A stretch of DNA of 55,108 nucleotides, taken from assembly GCA_023231065.1 (NCBI GenBank), contig JALNWE010000015.1:1-55108 (forward strand), read 5' to 3'. The notes beneath the pieces were generated by a model. It saw only the letters and a program-made list of their open reading frames with translations, searched no databases and had not been told where the DNA came from. This document shows, one piece after another, positions 16,913-23,788 of this stretch; positions within the stretch are counted from its first letter, which is position 1; every line of letters starts with the position of its first letter. The translations under genes were made by a program, and so were the position numbers. This DNA comes from Bacteroidales bacterium. GTDB lineage: Bacteria; Bacteroidota; Bacteroidia; Bacteroidales; FEN-979.

Positions 16913-16963
16913 TTCTGGCCATTCAGGTTATCAAAAATTGTAGTTGCTTTTATTCATGATCAG

Positions 16964-17007
16964 CAATTTTACCATTGGCCGGTATGTTCCGGCTAATGGT
17001 AAAATTG
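16964..17007. other. 19-bp stem-loop downstream of the 335-aa protein gene
   Basis: A 19-bp stem (CAATTTTACCATTGGCCGG against its complement, with a single G-T wobble) encloses the 6-nt loop TATGTT. It starts about 50 nt after the stop codon and is not followed by a T-tract. It may terminate or attenuate, or protect the 3' end of the upstream mRNA so that the 335-aa protein is made in excess over the downstream genes. From 17008 to 17192 I see only a doubtful 54-codon frame (17016-17180). Confidence 0.7.
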
Positions 17008-17192
17008 ATTGACCAATGAAAGCAACAAATTGGTATTTGTATTACGCATCTGTAAATCAGATTTATTCATCATTAAAATCCCTTGAACAATGTAAAAATT
17101 ACTTTACATATATATATTTCGCTATGAAAAAACCGATGAATGTGACACACGGCAAGGCTTTTGTGTCAACGGTCGTATAATAATTATCCGGT

Positions 17193-18428
17193 ATGGTCCC
17201 GATATGGAATCGGTATGTACTGCAACAAACCCGCCTGAGTATTAAGCTGGTGCGACTTCTTCGAAAGGTCAATCCACACTGGCTGGTTTGGATGCTGGTA
17301 TGGCTGGCGGTAACCAATGTTGCCGCACAGGTTGGGAATGTTGTGATCGAAGGACAAACATTCGGGCTGGGGGTGACGGAGGTCCCAGGGAATACCTATG
17401 ATTGGAAAATCTATACGGATTATACCTTGCAGACCGAAGCAGGGCCTTTGGAAATTCTTTTATTGTCGGCAAATACCGGCCCGGCTATTTCGGTAAAATG
17501 GTTAAAAAGCGGAATTTATTTCTTTACTGTTGTGGCACAGAACCCACGGGGATGCATGAACATGAAAGTCGGAATGGTGACCGTGGAAGAAGAAACCAAC
17601 CAAATACCTGTGGTTTCCATCGTTGTTGATAAAAACCCCATTTGTTCCGGGACTCTGGTAACCTTCATTGCCACGGCAACCCATCCGGGGACAAACCCGG
17701 TATATCAATGGTACAGAAATGGCGTCCAGGTGGGCTTTAACGGACCAACCTATACTGATTATACCTTGCAGAACAAAGACCTGATCAATTGTATCCTTAT
17801 TTCAAATGTAAAGGAAATCGGAACAGTTACGGTTAAATCCGAAGATATCAGCATGACGGTTTATAAGACTTCTGCCGCATTTTCAATCGTGGAAAATATT
17901 GATAACATGAATGGAAAAATACAGCTGGTCAATGAATCGACCGGGGCTGATACTTATTACTGGGATTTCGGGAATGGGCAACATTCTTCGGAAGTGAACC
18001 CGGTGATTATCTATTATGAAGAAGGTGATTATCCCATTATGTTGGCCTCTTCCAATCAATTCAACTGTGCCGACACTTCCTTGATAAAATACAAAATGTT
18101 ATTCCGGGGTTTATATATCCCCAATGCCTTTGCCCCAACCAGTAATTCTTCACCCGCCAATTTATTCAAACCAATTGGGATGAACCTGATGCAGTTCAGG
18201 ATTGAAGTTTACGATAACTGGGGACATCTGATGTGGGAATCGACCGCAATCGACGAAAATGGAGTACCAACGGAAGCCTGGGATGGCACCTTTCAGGGTG
18301 TTTTAATGCCCCAGGGGACTTATATGTGGAAAGTCAACGCCATATTCACCGATGGCACTGTCTGGCGTGGATCAGACATAGGGAAAGGCAAGGGATCGGC
18401 CATGGGAACTGTGACATTAATAAGGTAA
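17193..18428 (+). CDS. PKD protein with type B T9SS (gliding-motility) C-terminal domain
   Basis: Secreted protein of 411 aa. A long N-terminal extension leads into a hydrophobic signal (WLVWMLVWLAVTNVAAQ). Next is a domain shared with the preceding protein (residues ~65-130, ending GCMNMKVGMVTVE), an Ig-like module (PVYQWYRNGVQVG), a PKD module near 245-300 (TYYWDFGNGQHSSEVNP) and a C-terminal gliding-motility domain (YIPNAFAPTSNS ... FRIEVYDNWGHLMWES ... PQGTYMWKVNAIFTDGT). The last is the type B sorting signal used with PorP/SprF partners, and a PorP gene follows 15 nt later. It probably anchors or caps the surface structure made by the two preceding proteins. A 24-nt segment encoding YTDYTLQ occurs twice (17412 and 17751). 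Confidence 0.85.
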   Translation: MVPIWNRYVLQQTRLSIKLVRLLRKVNPHWLVWMLVWLAVTNVAAQVGNVVIEGQTFGLGVTEVPGNTYDWKIYTDYTLQTEAGPLEILLLSANTGPAISVKWLKSGIYFFTVVAQNPRGCMNMKVGMVTVEEETNQIPVVSIVVDKNPICSGTLVTFIATATHPGTNPVYQWYRNGVQVGFNGPTYTDYTLQNKDLINCILISNVKEIGTVTVKSEDISMTVYKTSAAFSIVENIDNMNGKIQLVNESTGADTYYWDFGNGQHSSEVNPVIIYYEEGDYPIMLASSNQFNCADTSLIKYKMLFRGLYIPNAFAPTSNSSPANLFKPIGMNLMQFRIEVYDNWGHLMWESTAIDENGVPTEAWDGTFQGVLMPQGTYMWKVNAIFTDGTVWRGSDIGKGKGSAMGTVTLIR

Positions 18429-18443
18429 TTAATGCTTATATAT

Positions 18444-19547
18444 ATGAAAAAAGTAAAAAATATTCCGGCTTTATTTTTCCTCGGGCTTCTTCTTTCGACG
18501 ATACCGGTCCGGGGGCAGGATCCCAATTATTCACAATGGCTCAACGCGCCATTGTATTATAATCCGGCATATACCGGGTTGGCTTCAGGGCTCCGGGCGC
18601 GGTTTTCTGCCAGGGATCAGTGGCCAAGTCTGCCTGTCGATTTCCGGACCTGTTACTTTTCATTGGATATGGGGGGCCGGAATTTTCCGGGATCTGGAGG
18701 GTTTGGCCTTCTGATCAACCGCGATAATGAAGGGATCGGATTTATCCGTAACCTTTCCATCGGGCTATCTTTCTCTGTAAGAATTCCCATTGCCTCAAAC
18801 CTGATATGTCAGGTCGGGGTTAAAGGCTCTGTCGTTCAAAAATGGATTGAATGGAATGATTTTGTATTCAGTGATCAGTTGAGCGCCAAATATGGGAATA
18901 TTTTTACATCCCTGCTGTCGCCCCCGGATAATCAGCAAAGGTTTTTTCCTGATTTTGGAGTGGGAGGATTACTACAGTTCATGAATCCTGCCGGAAATAT
19001 TACCGGGACCGCCGGTTTTTCAGCAGACCATCTTTTTCAACCCGATGAATCTTTTATATCAACGATCAAAGCTCCTCTTCCCCGGAAGTATATAGGGCAC
19101 CTTGATTTTGTCTTTACCATGGGCCGCGAAACTTCTTCAAACCTTGATCCGGGAAGGGGGTTCGATGATCCTTTGAAGATCAATCCTGGTATCCTCTATC
19201 AGAATCAGAACGGCATGAATTCGTTGCAAATAGGATTCAATATGTTGAAATTTAATGTCTATCTGGGAGGATATTTTAAAGCATCCAATGTCAATACTAC
19301 TTCCACATCATTAATGGTCATTGCAGGATACCGTTATATCATATCGGGTAATATCAATCTTAAATTTATGTATAGTTATGACATTCCTCTGTCCCAGAAT
19401 ATCCAGGGAACCGGGGGCGCGCATGAAATCAGCCTGATCCTTGATTTCCATGGATTGAAGATCAATGGCAGGAACCGTTTTAGTACCTGCTCTCCCGAGG
19501 AAGGACCGGATGGCAAAAGGACTTATCTGGAATGCAGCCCATTCTGA
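18444..19547 (+). CDS. PorP/SprF family type IX secretion membrane protein
   Basis: Outer-membrane protein of 367 aa with a signal peptide (MKKVKNIPALFFLGLLLSTIPVRGQ). The mature N-terminus DPNYSQWLNAPLYYNPAYTG is the hallmark of the PorP/SprF family. RFSARDQWPSLP, GGFGLLINRDNEG and a series of amphipathic beta strands follow to the end. In Flavobacterium, SprF works specifically with the adhesin SprB, and genes for type B cargo and a PorP homologue are commonly adjacent. Here the type B protein directly precedes it. I infer that this PorP exports or anchors the preceding surface proteins. Other core T9SS genes are not in the window. Confidence 0.88.
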   Translation: MKKVKNIPALFFLGLLLSTIPVRGQDPNYSQWLNAPLYYNPAYTGLASGLRARFSARDQWPSLPVDFRTCYFSLDMGGRNFPGSGGFGLLINRDNEGIGFIRNLSIGLSFSVRIPIASNLICQVGVKGSVVQKWIEWNDFVFSDQLSAKYGNIFTSLLSPPDNQQRFFPDFGVGGLLQFMNPAGNITGTAGFSADHLFQPDESFISTIKAPLPRKYIGHLDFVFTMGRETSSNLDPGRGFDDPLKINPGILYQNQNGMNSLQIGFNMLKFNVYLGGYFKASNVNTTSTSLMVIAGYRYIISGNINLKFMYSYDIPLSQNIQGTGGAHEISLILDFHGLKINGRNRFSTCSPEEGPDGKRTYLECSPF

Positions 19548-19641
19548 TCAGATCATGAAGGGTTCCCTTTTTCCTCAAGTATTGTATTTTGCAGGTTGAA
19601 TTTATTCTAATCCCTTTACACCAACGCACTTGCTTAAAATG

Positions 19642-19670
19642 AAGAAAGCCGTGCATTGCACGACTTTCTT
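19642..19670 (-). terminator. Terminator of the initiator tRNA
   Basis: On the minus strand AAGAAAG-T-CGTGC pairs with GCACG-G-CTTTCTT around the loop AAT (13 bp, one wobble), followed by CATTTT. It begins two bases after the tRNA CCA end. Confidence 0.75.
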
Positions 19671-19671
19671 G

Positions 19672-19746
19672 TGGTAGCGGGGAGAGGATTCGAACCCCTG
19701 GCCTTTGGGTTATGAGCCCAACGAGCTACCGCTGCTCCACCCCGCA
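19672..19746 (-). tRNA. tRNA-fMet (CAT), initiator
   Basis: The minus strand folds as a complete tRNA: acceptor GCGGGG/CCCCGC, D-arm GGAGC...GCTC, anticodon arm TTGGG-CTCATAA-CCCAA with anticodon CAT, T-arm with GGTTCGAATCC, and encoded CCA. Initiator marks are present: no Watson-Crick pair at 1-72 (U opposite U), A11-U24 in the D-stem, and three G-C pairs next to the anticodon loop. A matching promoter (19785-19816) and terminator flank it. Confidence 0.93.
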
Positions 19747-19759
19747 GTTTATTTTTGTG

Positions 19760-19767
19760 TACCTTTG
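19760..19767 (+). promoter_or_regulatory. Putative -7 box for era
   Basis: TACCTTTG matches TAnnTTTG; another match, TATTTTTG, lies at 19750-19757. Either could serve era, 66-76 nt downstream. No -33 element was seen. Confidence 0.3.
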
Positions 19768-19784
19768 TGTTTTCTTTTGAACTG

Positions 19785-19816
19785 CAAAGATAGGATATGT
19801 TTCCGTGCTATCCAAA
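19785..19816 (-). promoter_or_regulatory. Promoter of the initiator tRNA
   Basis: On the minus strand TTTG (19816-19813) is followed after 20 nt by TATCTTTG (19792-19785), a full match to the Bacteroidota -33/-7 promoter pattern. It sits about 40 nt upstream of the mature tRNA 5' end. Confidence 0.65.
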
Positions 19817-19832
19817 ATTATCGTAAAAAATT

Positions 19833-20735
19833 ATGACTCATAAATCCGGTTTCGTCTCCATCATTGGTTTTCCGAATGTCGGAAAGTCCACCTTGATGAA
19901 TGCTTTGGTTGGAGAACGATTATCCATTATCACACCAAAAGCGCAAACCACCCGGCACAGGATCATGGGCATTTTCAACGGGGATGATTTCCAGATTGTT
20001 TACTCCGACACCCCGGGAATACTCAAACCTCACTATAAACTCCACCGTGCCATGATGTCGGCAGTCTATGCTTCCATCGATGATGCAGATGTGATTTTAC
20101 TCCTCACAGAACCGGCCAATCAATTCCGTCAGGAAGATATATTAAAAAAATTGCATACTTCGGATGTTCCCGTTATTGTAGTCATCAACAAGATTGACCG
20201 GACTTCAATGTCAGACCTGGAATCCGAAGTCGAAAATTGGAACAAAATCCTTGAAAAAGCGATCGTTCTCCCAGTTTCAGCCCTCTATAAACAGAATCTC
20301 GAACAGGTTTTAAAAGCAATTCTTCAATATCTGCCGGAATCCCCCCCATTTTACCCAAAAGATGAGCTGACAGACCGGAGCCAGCGATTCTTTGTTTCTG
20401 AGATCATCCGTGAAAAAATACTGATGAATTTTTCACAGGAAGTTCCTTATTCAACGGAAGTTTCGGTGGAAGAATTCCGGGAAGAAATAAACCTTACCCG
20501 TATCGCTGCAACCATTTATGTGTCCCGTGAAACCCAGAAAGGTATCCTTCTGGGGCATCAGGGAAAAGCAATAAAAAAACTGGGTACCGATGCCCGGAAA
20601 GACATTGAATCATTTCTGAATGTCCATGTATTTCTGGAACTGCATGTTAAAGTTGCCAAAGACTGGCGCGAAGACGAAAAGGCATTGAAACGATTTGGGT
20701 ATCGCTTGATTGACGATCCCCGGTCCCCCAATTAA
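19833..20735 (+). CDS. era: GTPase Era
   Basis: Essential GTPase that binds 16S rRNA and assists 30S ribosome maturation. Residues 5-170 are the G domain: GFPNVGKSTLMNALVG (G1), TTRHRIMGI (G2), DTPGI (G3), VINKID (G4), SALYKQNLEQ (G5). The C-terminal KH domain carries GHQGKAIKKLGTDARK near 245-260 and ends WREDEKALKRFGY. 300 aa is the normal size. It lies with the other ribosome GTPase gene, der, 72 nt downstream. Confidence 0.96.
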   Translation: MTHKSGFVSIIGFPNVGKSTLMNALVGERLSIITPKAQTTRHRIMGIFNGDDFQIVYSDTPGILKPHYKLHRAMMSAVYASIDDADVILLLTEPANQFRQEDILKKLHTSDVPVIVVINKIDRTSMSDLESEVENWNKILEKAIVLPVSALYKQNLEQVLKAILQYLPESPPFYPKDELTDRSQRFFVSEIIREKILMNFSQEVPYSTEVSVEEFREEINLTRIAATIYVSRETQKGILLGHQGKAIKKLGTDARKDIESFLNVHVFLELHVKVAKDWREDEKALKRFGYRLIDDPRSPN

Positions 20736-20807
20736 GATTCCTGAAAATGTATCTTAAAAACAAACGACAAAAATATATAATTCCCATTCTTAATCTTTAA
20801 TTATCCC

Positions 20808-22181
20808 ATGACTCATATCATCGCCATTGTTGGCCGGCCAAATGTCGGAAAATCTACCCTGTTCAATCGTTTATGCGGAGGGCGGGATGCTATCGTTGAT
20901 CCTGTCAGTGGAGTTACGCGCGACCGTCATTATGGTGTTGGCGACTGGAACGGAATATCATATTCCGCTATCGACACGGGAGGGTATGTGGATAATTCCG
21001 ATGACATCTTCGAGGAGGAAATTAAAAAACAGGTACGTCTTGCCATCGATGAAGCGGATGTTATCCTTTTTATGGTGGATGCCAGAGAGGGGCTTACCCC
21101 GATGGATGAAGATGTTGCTGTCATGTTACGCCGCTCTAAAAAACGGGTATTGTTGGTCGTAAACAAAGTTGATAGTTATAAAATTGTTGATCAGGTCCAT
21201 GAATTTCACCGTTTGGGTTTGGGTGAGATTTTCTCCATTGCCTCCATCAGCGGCAGCGGAACAGGCGATCTGATGGATGAAATCGTCCGGGGCTTCCCGG
21301 GCGATGCATTCCCACAACCGGGCGATGCATCCCCACAACCGGGCGATACGTCCCTACAACCTGTATCCCCGGACGATACATACCAGCCCCTTTCTCAACC
21401 CAACATCGCTATCGTAGGGCGGCCTAATGCAGGGAAATCATCGCTGCTGAATGTTTTATTAGGAAACGAACGGAATATTGTGACGCCCATTCCGGGGACA
21501 ACCCGCGACTCTATTCATTCCCATTATCAATATTTTGGTCTGGATTTCAACCTGATCGATACGGCTGGCATCCGTAAAAAAGCCAAAGTCACCGAAAATA
21601 TTGAATTTTATTCCGTGATGCGCGCTATCCGCTCCATCGAAAGCAGTGACGTATGCATGCTCATGGTAGATGCGGAACGTGGATTTGAATCCCAGGACCT
21701 GAATATTTTTTCGTTGATCGAAAAAAACCATAAAGGTGTTGTTATCCTGGTGAATAAGTGGGATTTGATAGAAAAAGAAAATAATACCCACAAAGAATTT
21801 GAAACCCATATCCGCGAACAGATTTCTCCGTTCCGCGATGTTCCCATTCTTTTTATATCGGTGATAAGCAAACAAAGGATATTCAAAGCAGTTGAAACCG
21901 CGGTCCAGGTTTTCAAAAACCGGTCCAGAAAGATTGGGACCGCAGCATTAAATGAGTTTATTTTACCCATAATCCAGGAAAGTCCCCCTCCGGTCTCGAA
22001 AGGAAAATATGTCAGGATAAAATATGCCATGCAGCTTCCCACTGTATTTCCTTCTTTTGCTTTTTTCTGCAATCACCCTCAATACTTAAAAGAGCCTTAC
22101 AAACGTTTTATCGAGAATAAGGTCAGGGAACACTTCGATTTTTGTGGTGTGCCGATGGAAATTTATTTCCGTCAAAAATAA
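20808..22181 (+). CDS. der: GTPase Der (EngA)
   Basis: Double-domain GTPase needed for 50S ribosome assembly. G domain 1: GRPNVGKSTLFNRL, DTGGYV, VVNKVD. G domain 2: GRPNAGKSSLLNVL, DTAGIRKKAKV, VNKWD. A C-terminal KH-like domain follows. 457 aa is somewhat longer than the ~435-440 common in the phylum. The excess is a linker insertion between the two G domains (residues 164-184) made of three tandem 7-residue repeats (PGDAFPQ, PGDASPQ, PGDTSLQ) encoded by 21-bp DNA repeats. The insertion lies in a linker that tolerates length change, so function should be kept. Confidence 0.95.
   Translation: MTHIIAIVGRPNVGKSTLFNRLCGGRDAIVDPVSGVTRDRHYGVGDWNGISYSAIDTGGYVDNSDDIFEEEIKKQVRLAIDEADVILFMVDAREGLTPMDEDVAVMLRRSKKRVLLVVNKVDSYKIVDQVHEFHRLGLGEIFSIASISGSGTGDLMDEIVRGFPGDAFPQPGDASPQPGDTSLQPVSPDDTYQPLSQPNIAIVGRPNAGKSSLLNVLLGNERNIVTPIPGTTRDSIHSHYQYFGLDFNLIDTAGIRKKAKVTENIEFYSVMRAIRSIESSDVCMLMVDAERGFESQDLNIFSLIEKNHKGVVILVNKWDLIEKENNTHKEFETHIREQISPFRDVPILFISVISKQRIFKAVETAVQVFKNRSRKIGTAALNEFILPIIQESPPPVSKGKYVRIKYAMQLPTVFPSFAFFCNHPQYLKEPYKRFIENKVREHFDFCGVPMEIYFRQK
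21297..21359 (+). repeat. Three tandem 21-bp repeats inside der
   Basis: Units at 21297-21317, 21318-21338 and 21339-21359 share the pattern CCGGGCGAT-x6-CC-x-ACAA; units 1 and 2 differ at one base. A decayed fourth copy may follow (21369-21386). The repeats are in frame and encode a Pro/Gly/Asp/Gln linker. Confidence 0.9.
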
Positions 22182-22187
22182 TCATCG

Positions 22188-22574
22188 ATGGTCGACGGGA
22201 TCAGAATCGATAAATGGCTCTGGGGGGTTCGGCTTTATAAAACGCGCAGTCAGGCCACAGAAGCTTGCAGGTCAGGGAAGGTCAGGATCCATGAACAGGC
22301 GGTAAAACCTTCTCGTGAAATCAGACCGGATGAGGTTATAACGCTCTCTCTTCCGCCCATGGTGAAAACAATCAAAGTTATCGCCCTGACCGAAAAAAGA
22401 CTCTCCGCGAAAGGTGTTCCCGAATACATGGAAGATCTTACGCCGAAAGAGGAATATCAAAAACTTATAATAAACCGAAGCCAGAATTTTGAATTCAGGC
22501 CTCATGGACTTGGCCGCCCGACGAAACGTGAACGCAGGGAAATTGAATTATTGAAAAAACTCCTGGATGTATGA
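22188..22574 (+). CDS. S4-domain RNA-binding protein (Hsp15-like)
   Basis: Small basic RNA-binding protein of 128 aa. An S4 domain covers residues 5-65 (RIDKWLWGVRLYKTRSQATEAC, SGKVRIHEQAVKPSREIRPDEVI), followed by a charged tail (GRPTKRERREIELLKKLLDV). This is the layout of HslR/Hsp15, which recycles stalled 50S subunits carrying a nascent chain. It starts 6 nt after der and its stop overlaps the TonB gene start by 4 nt, so the three are probably one operon. Confidence 0.88.
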   Translation: MVDGIRIDKWLWGVRLYKTRSQATEACRSGKVRIHEQAVKPSREIRPDEVITLSLPPMVKTIKVIALTEKRLSAKGVPEYMEDLTPKEEYQKLIINRSQNFEFRPHGLGRPTKRERREIELLKKLLDV

Positions 22575-23353
22575 AGAGGGGACGGGTTGAAAGTCTTAAC
22601 GATATTGCATTCGCGGGAAGGAATAAAGAATACGGCGCTTATTTTCTCCGGAAAAGATATCTTCATAATCTGGGCGTATCAACTATACTGGGAGTCCTTA
22701 TTGTGGTTCTGGTAATCGTCATTCCCTTCCTGTGTTTTTATTTTGAACCCATTCCCCTCATTGAAGGGGATATGATGTACGAGATCGAATATGATGGTTT
22801 ATTGCCCCCTCCTGACGAAGAACTCAGTAAGCTGACACAGGCATATTCAAAACCCTTACAGGAAGCAGAGCAGGTCCCGGTTGTATCGGATTCCTTAAAA
22901 CCGGAAGAACAGAAACCCATTGAAGAGATAAAGGAACCTGAAGATAAAATTGAAGATAAGGATCCTATTGATTCTGTTTCCAGGCCGGGAGGTTCAGGCC
23001 TTGGTAATGGTACTGGCGATGATACGGGATTAGCCACTTCCATTGATGTCTTTCCGCGATTCCCTGGTGGCGATGAAGCCCGCTTGTATTATCTTCGCCA
23101 GCATATCCGGTATCCCGAACTGGCCCTGAAAGGGTTGGTCCAGGGCGTTGTGATAGTAACTTTCATTATTGAAACTGATGGATCCATCTCCAACATTGAT
23201 GTAAGTAAGCGCATCGGCGGAGGATGCGACGAAGAAGCCATGAAGGTGACCAGGGAAATGCCCCGGTGGGAACCCGGAAAGCGCAACGGCCGTGCAGTGA
23301 GGGTTATGGTGAGGATGCCGATTGTGTTTCGCATCCCTGGTAAAACAACCTGA
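22571..23353 (+). CDS. Energy transducer TonB
   Basis: Inner-membrane protein of 260 aa that couples the proton motive force to outer-membrane transporters. The N-terminal cytoplasmic segment (LNDIAFAGRNKEYGAYFLRKRY) is typical of Bacteroidota TonB proteins. It is followed by one TM helix (residues ~37-57), a Pro/Glu/Lys-rich periplasmic spacer (PPPDEELS, PEEQKPIEEIKEPEDK) and the C-terminal TonB domain (RFPGGDEARLYYLRQHIRYP, GVVIVTFIIETDGSISNIDV, MPRWEPGKRNGRAV). No ExbB/ExbD genes are nearby. Start overlaps the previous stop (ATGA). Confidence 0.9.
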   Translation: MKRGRVESLNDIAFAGRNKEYGAYFLRKRYLHNLGVSTILGVLIVVLVIVIPFLCFYFEPIPLIEGDMMYEIEYDGLLPPPDEELSKLTQAYSKPLQEAEQVPVVSDSLKPEEQKPIEEIKEPEDKIEDKDPIDSVSRPGGSGLGNGTGDDTGLATSIDVFPRFPGGDEARLYYLRQHIRYPELALKGLVQGVVIVTFIIETDGSISNIDVSKRIGGGCDEEAMKVTREMPRWEPGKRNGRAVRVMVRMPIVFRIPGKTT

Positions 23354-23356
23354 AAT

Positions 23357-23398
23357 AAAAAGAAAAGGGACGATCCAAATTGGTCGCCCCTTCTCTTT
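23357..23398. terminator. Bidirectional terminator after tonB
   Basis: An imperfect stem (GGG-x-CGA-x-CCAA with TTGG-TCG-x-CCC, loop A) is extended by AAAGAAAA on the left and TTCTCTTT on the right. It lies between the TonB gene and the converging minus-strand gene ending at 23414. Confidence 0.7.
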
Positions 23399-23413
23399 GT
23401 ATATAATAGAAAA

Positions 23414-23692
23414 CTACTTCTTTTCAGGAGTTTTAGTTTCAGGAGTTTTGGTTTCAGAAGTTTTAGTTGCGGGGGTTGCTTTCTTGGCATCCTTTGAACA
23501 GCAACTCTTGGCGTCTTTTGAATGGCCGCAAGCTTCTTTGGTTTTCTGATCGCAGCCCGATTTCTTTTGATCTTTGGTACATTCCTTCTTTTCAGCAGGT
23601 TTGGCTGTTTTATCCTGGGTTTGCGGAGTCTGTCCAAAGGTCAGTCCGGCAAATAAAATGACTGCAGAAAATAATAATGCTACTTTTTTCAT
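23414..23692 (-). CDS. Small secreted Cys/Lys-rich protein
   Basis: Protein of 92 aa with a clear signal peptide (MKKVALLFSAVILFAGLTFGQ). The mature part is nearly all Lys, Thr, Pro, Ala and Cys. Five Cys lie in a ~34-residue stretch (ECTKDQKKSGCDQ, KEACGHSKDAKSCCSKDAKK), a pattern that could bind metal or form disulfides. The C-terminus is a repeat tail (TKTSETKTPETKTPEKK) from three 15-bp tandem DNA repeats (23423-23467). I do not recognise a family. A full -33/-7 promoter and a terminator frame it, so it is a stand-alone expressed gene despite its low complexity. Confidence 0.75.
   Translation of the reverse strand: MKKVALLFSAVILFAGLTFGQTPQTQDKTAKPAEKKECTKDQKKSGCDQKTKEACGHSKDAKSCCSKDAKKATPATKTSETKTPETKTPEKK
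23423..23467 (-). repeat. Three tandem 15-bp repeats in the small Cys-rich gene
   Basis: Plus-strand unit TTCAGGAGTTTTAGT occurs at 23423-23437, 23438-23452 and 23453-23467 with one change each in the later copies. It encodes the (E/K)TKTP-type tail of the protein. Confidence 0.9.
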
Positions 23693-23736
23693 GATTATCA
23701 GATTTAAAGGTGAATTGACTATTAACTTTTATGGAG

Positions 23737-23768
23737 CAAAATTAACTCATGTATTCGGACTGACCAAA
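23737..23768 (-). promoter_or_regulatory. Promoter of the small Cys-rich protein
   Basis: On the minus strand TTTG (23768-23765), 20 nt, then TAATTTTG (23744-23737), a full match to the Bacteroidota promoter pattern. It lies 45 nt before the ATG at 23692. Confidence 0.65.
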
Positions 23769-23788
23769 AACCATTCGTTAATTTTTTG

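Noticed and set aside
17016..17180. 54-codon frame between the 335-aa protein and the type B anchor
   Set aside because: No signal or motif, AT-rich composition unlike its neighbours, and no homologue known to me; could only be rescued by conservation or peptide data.
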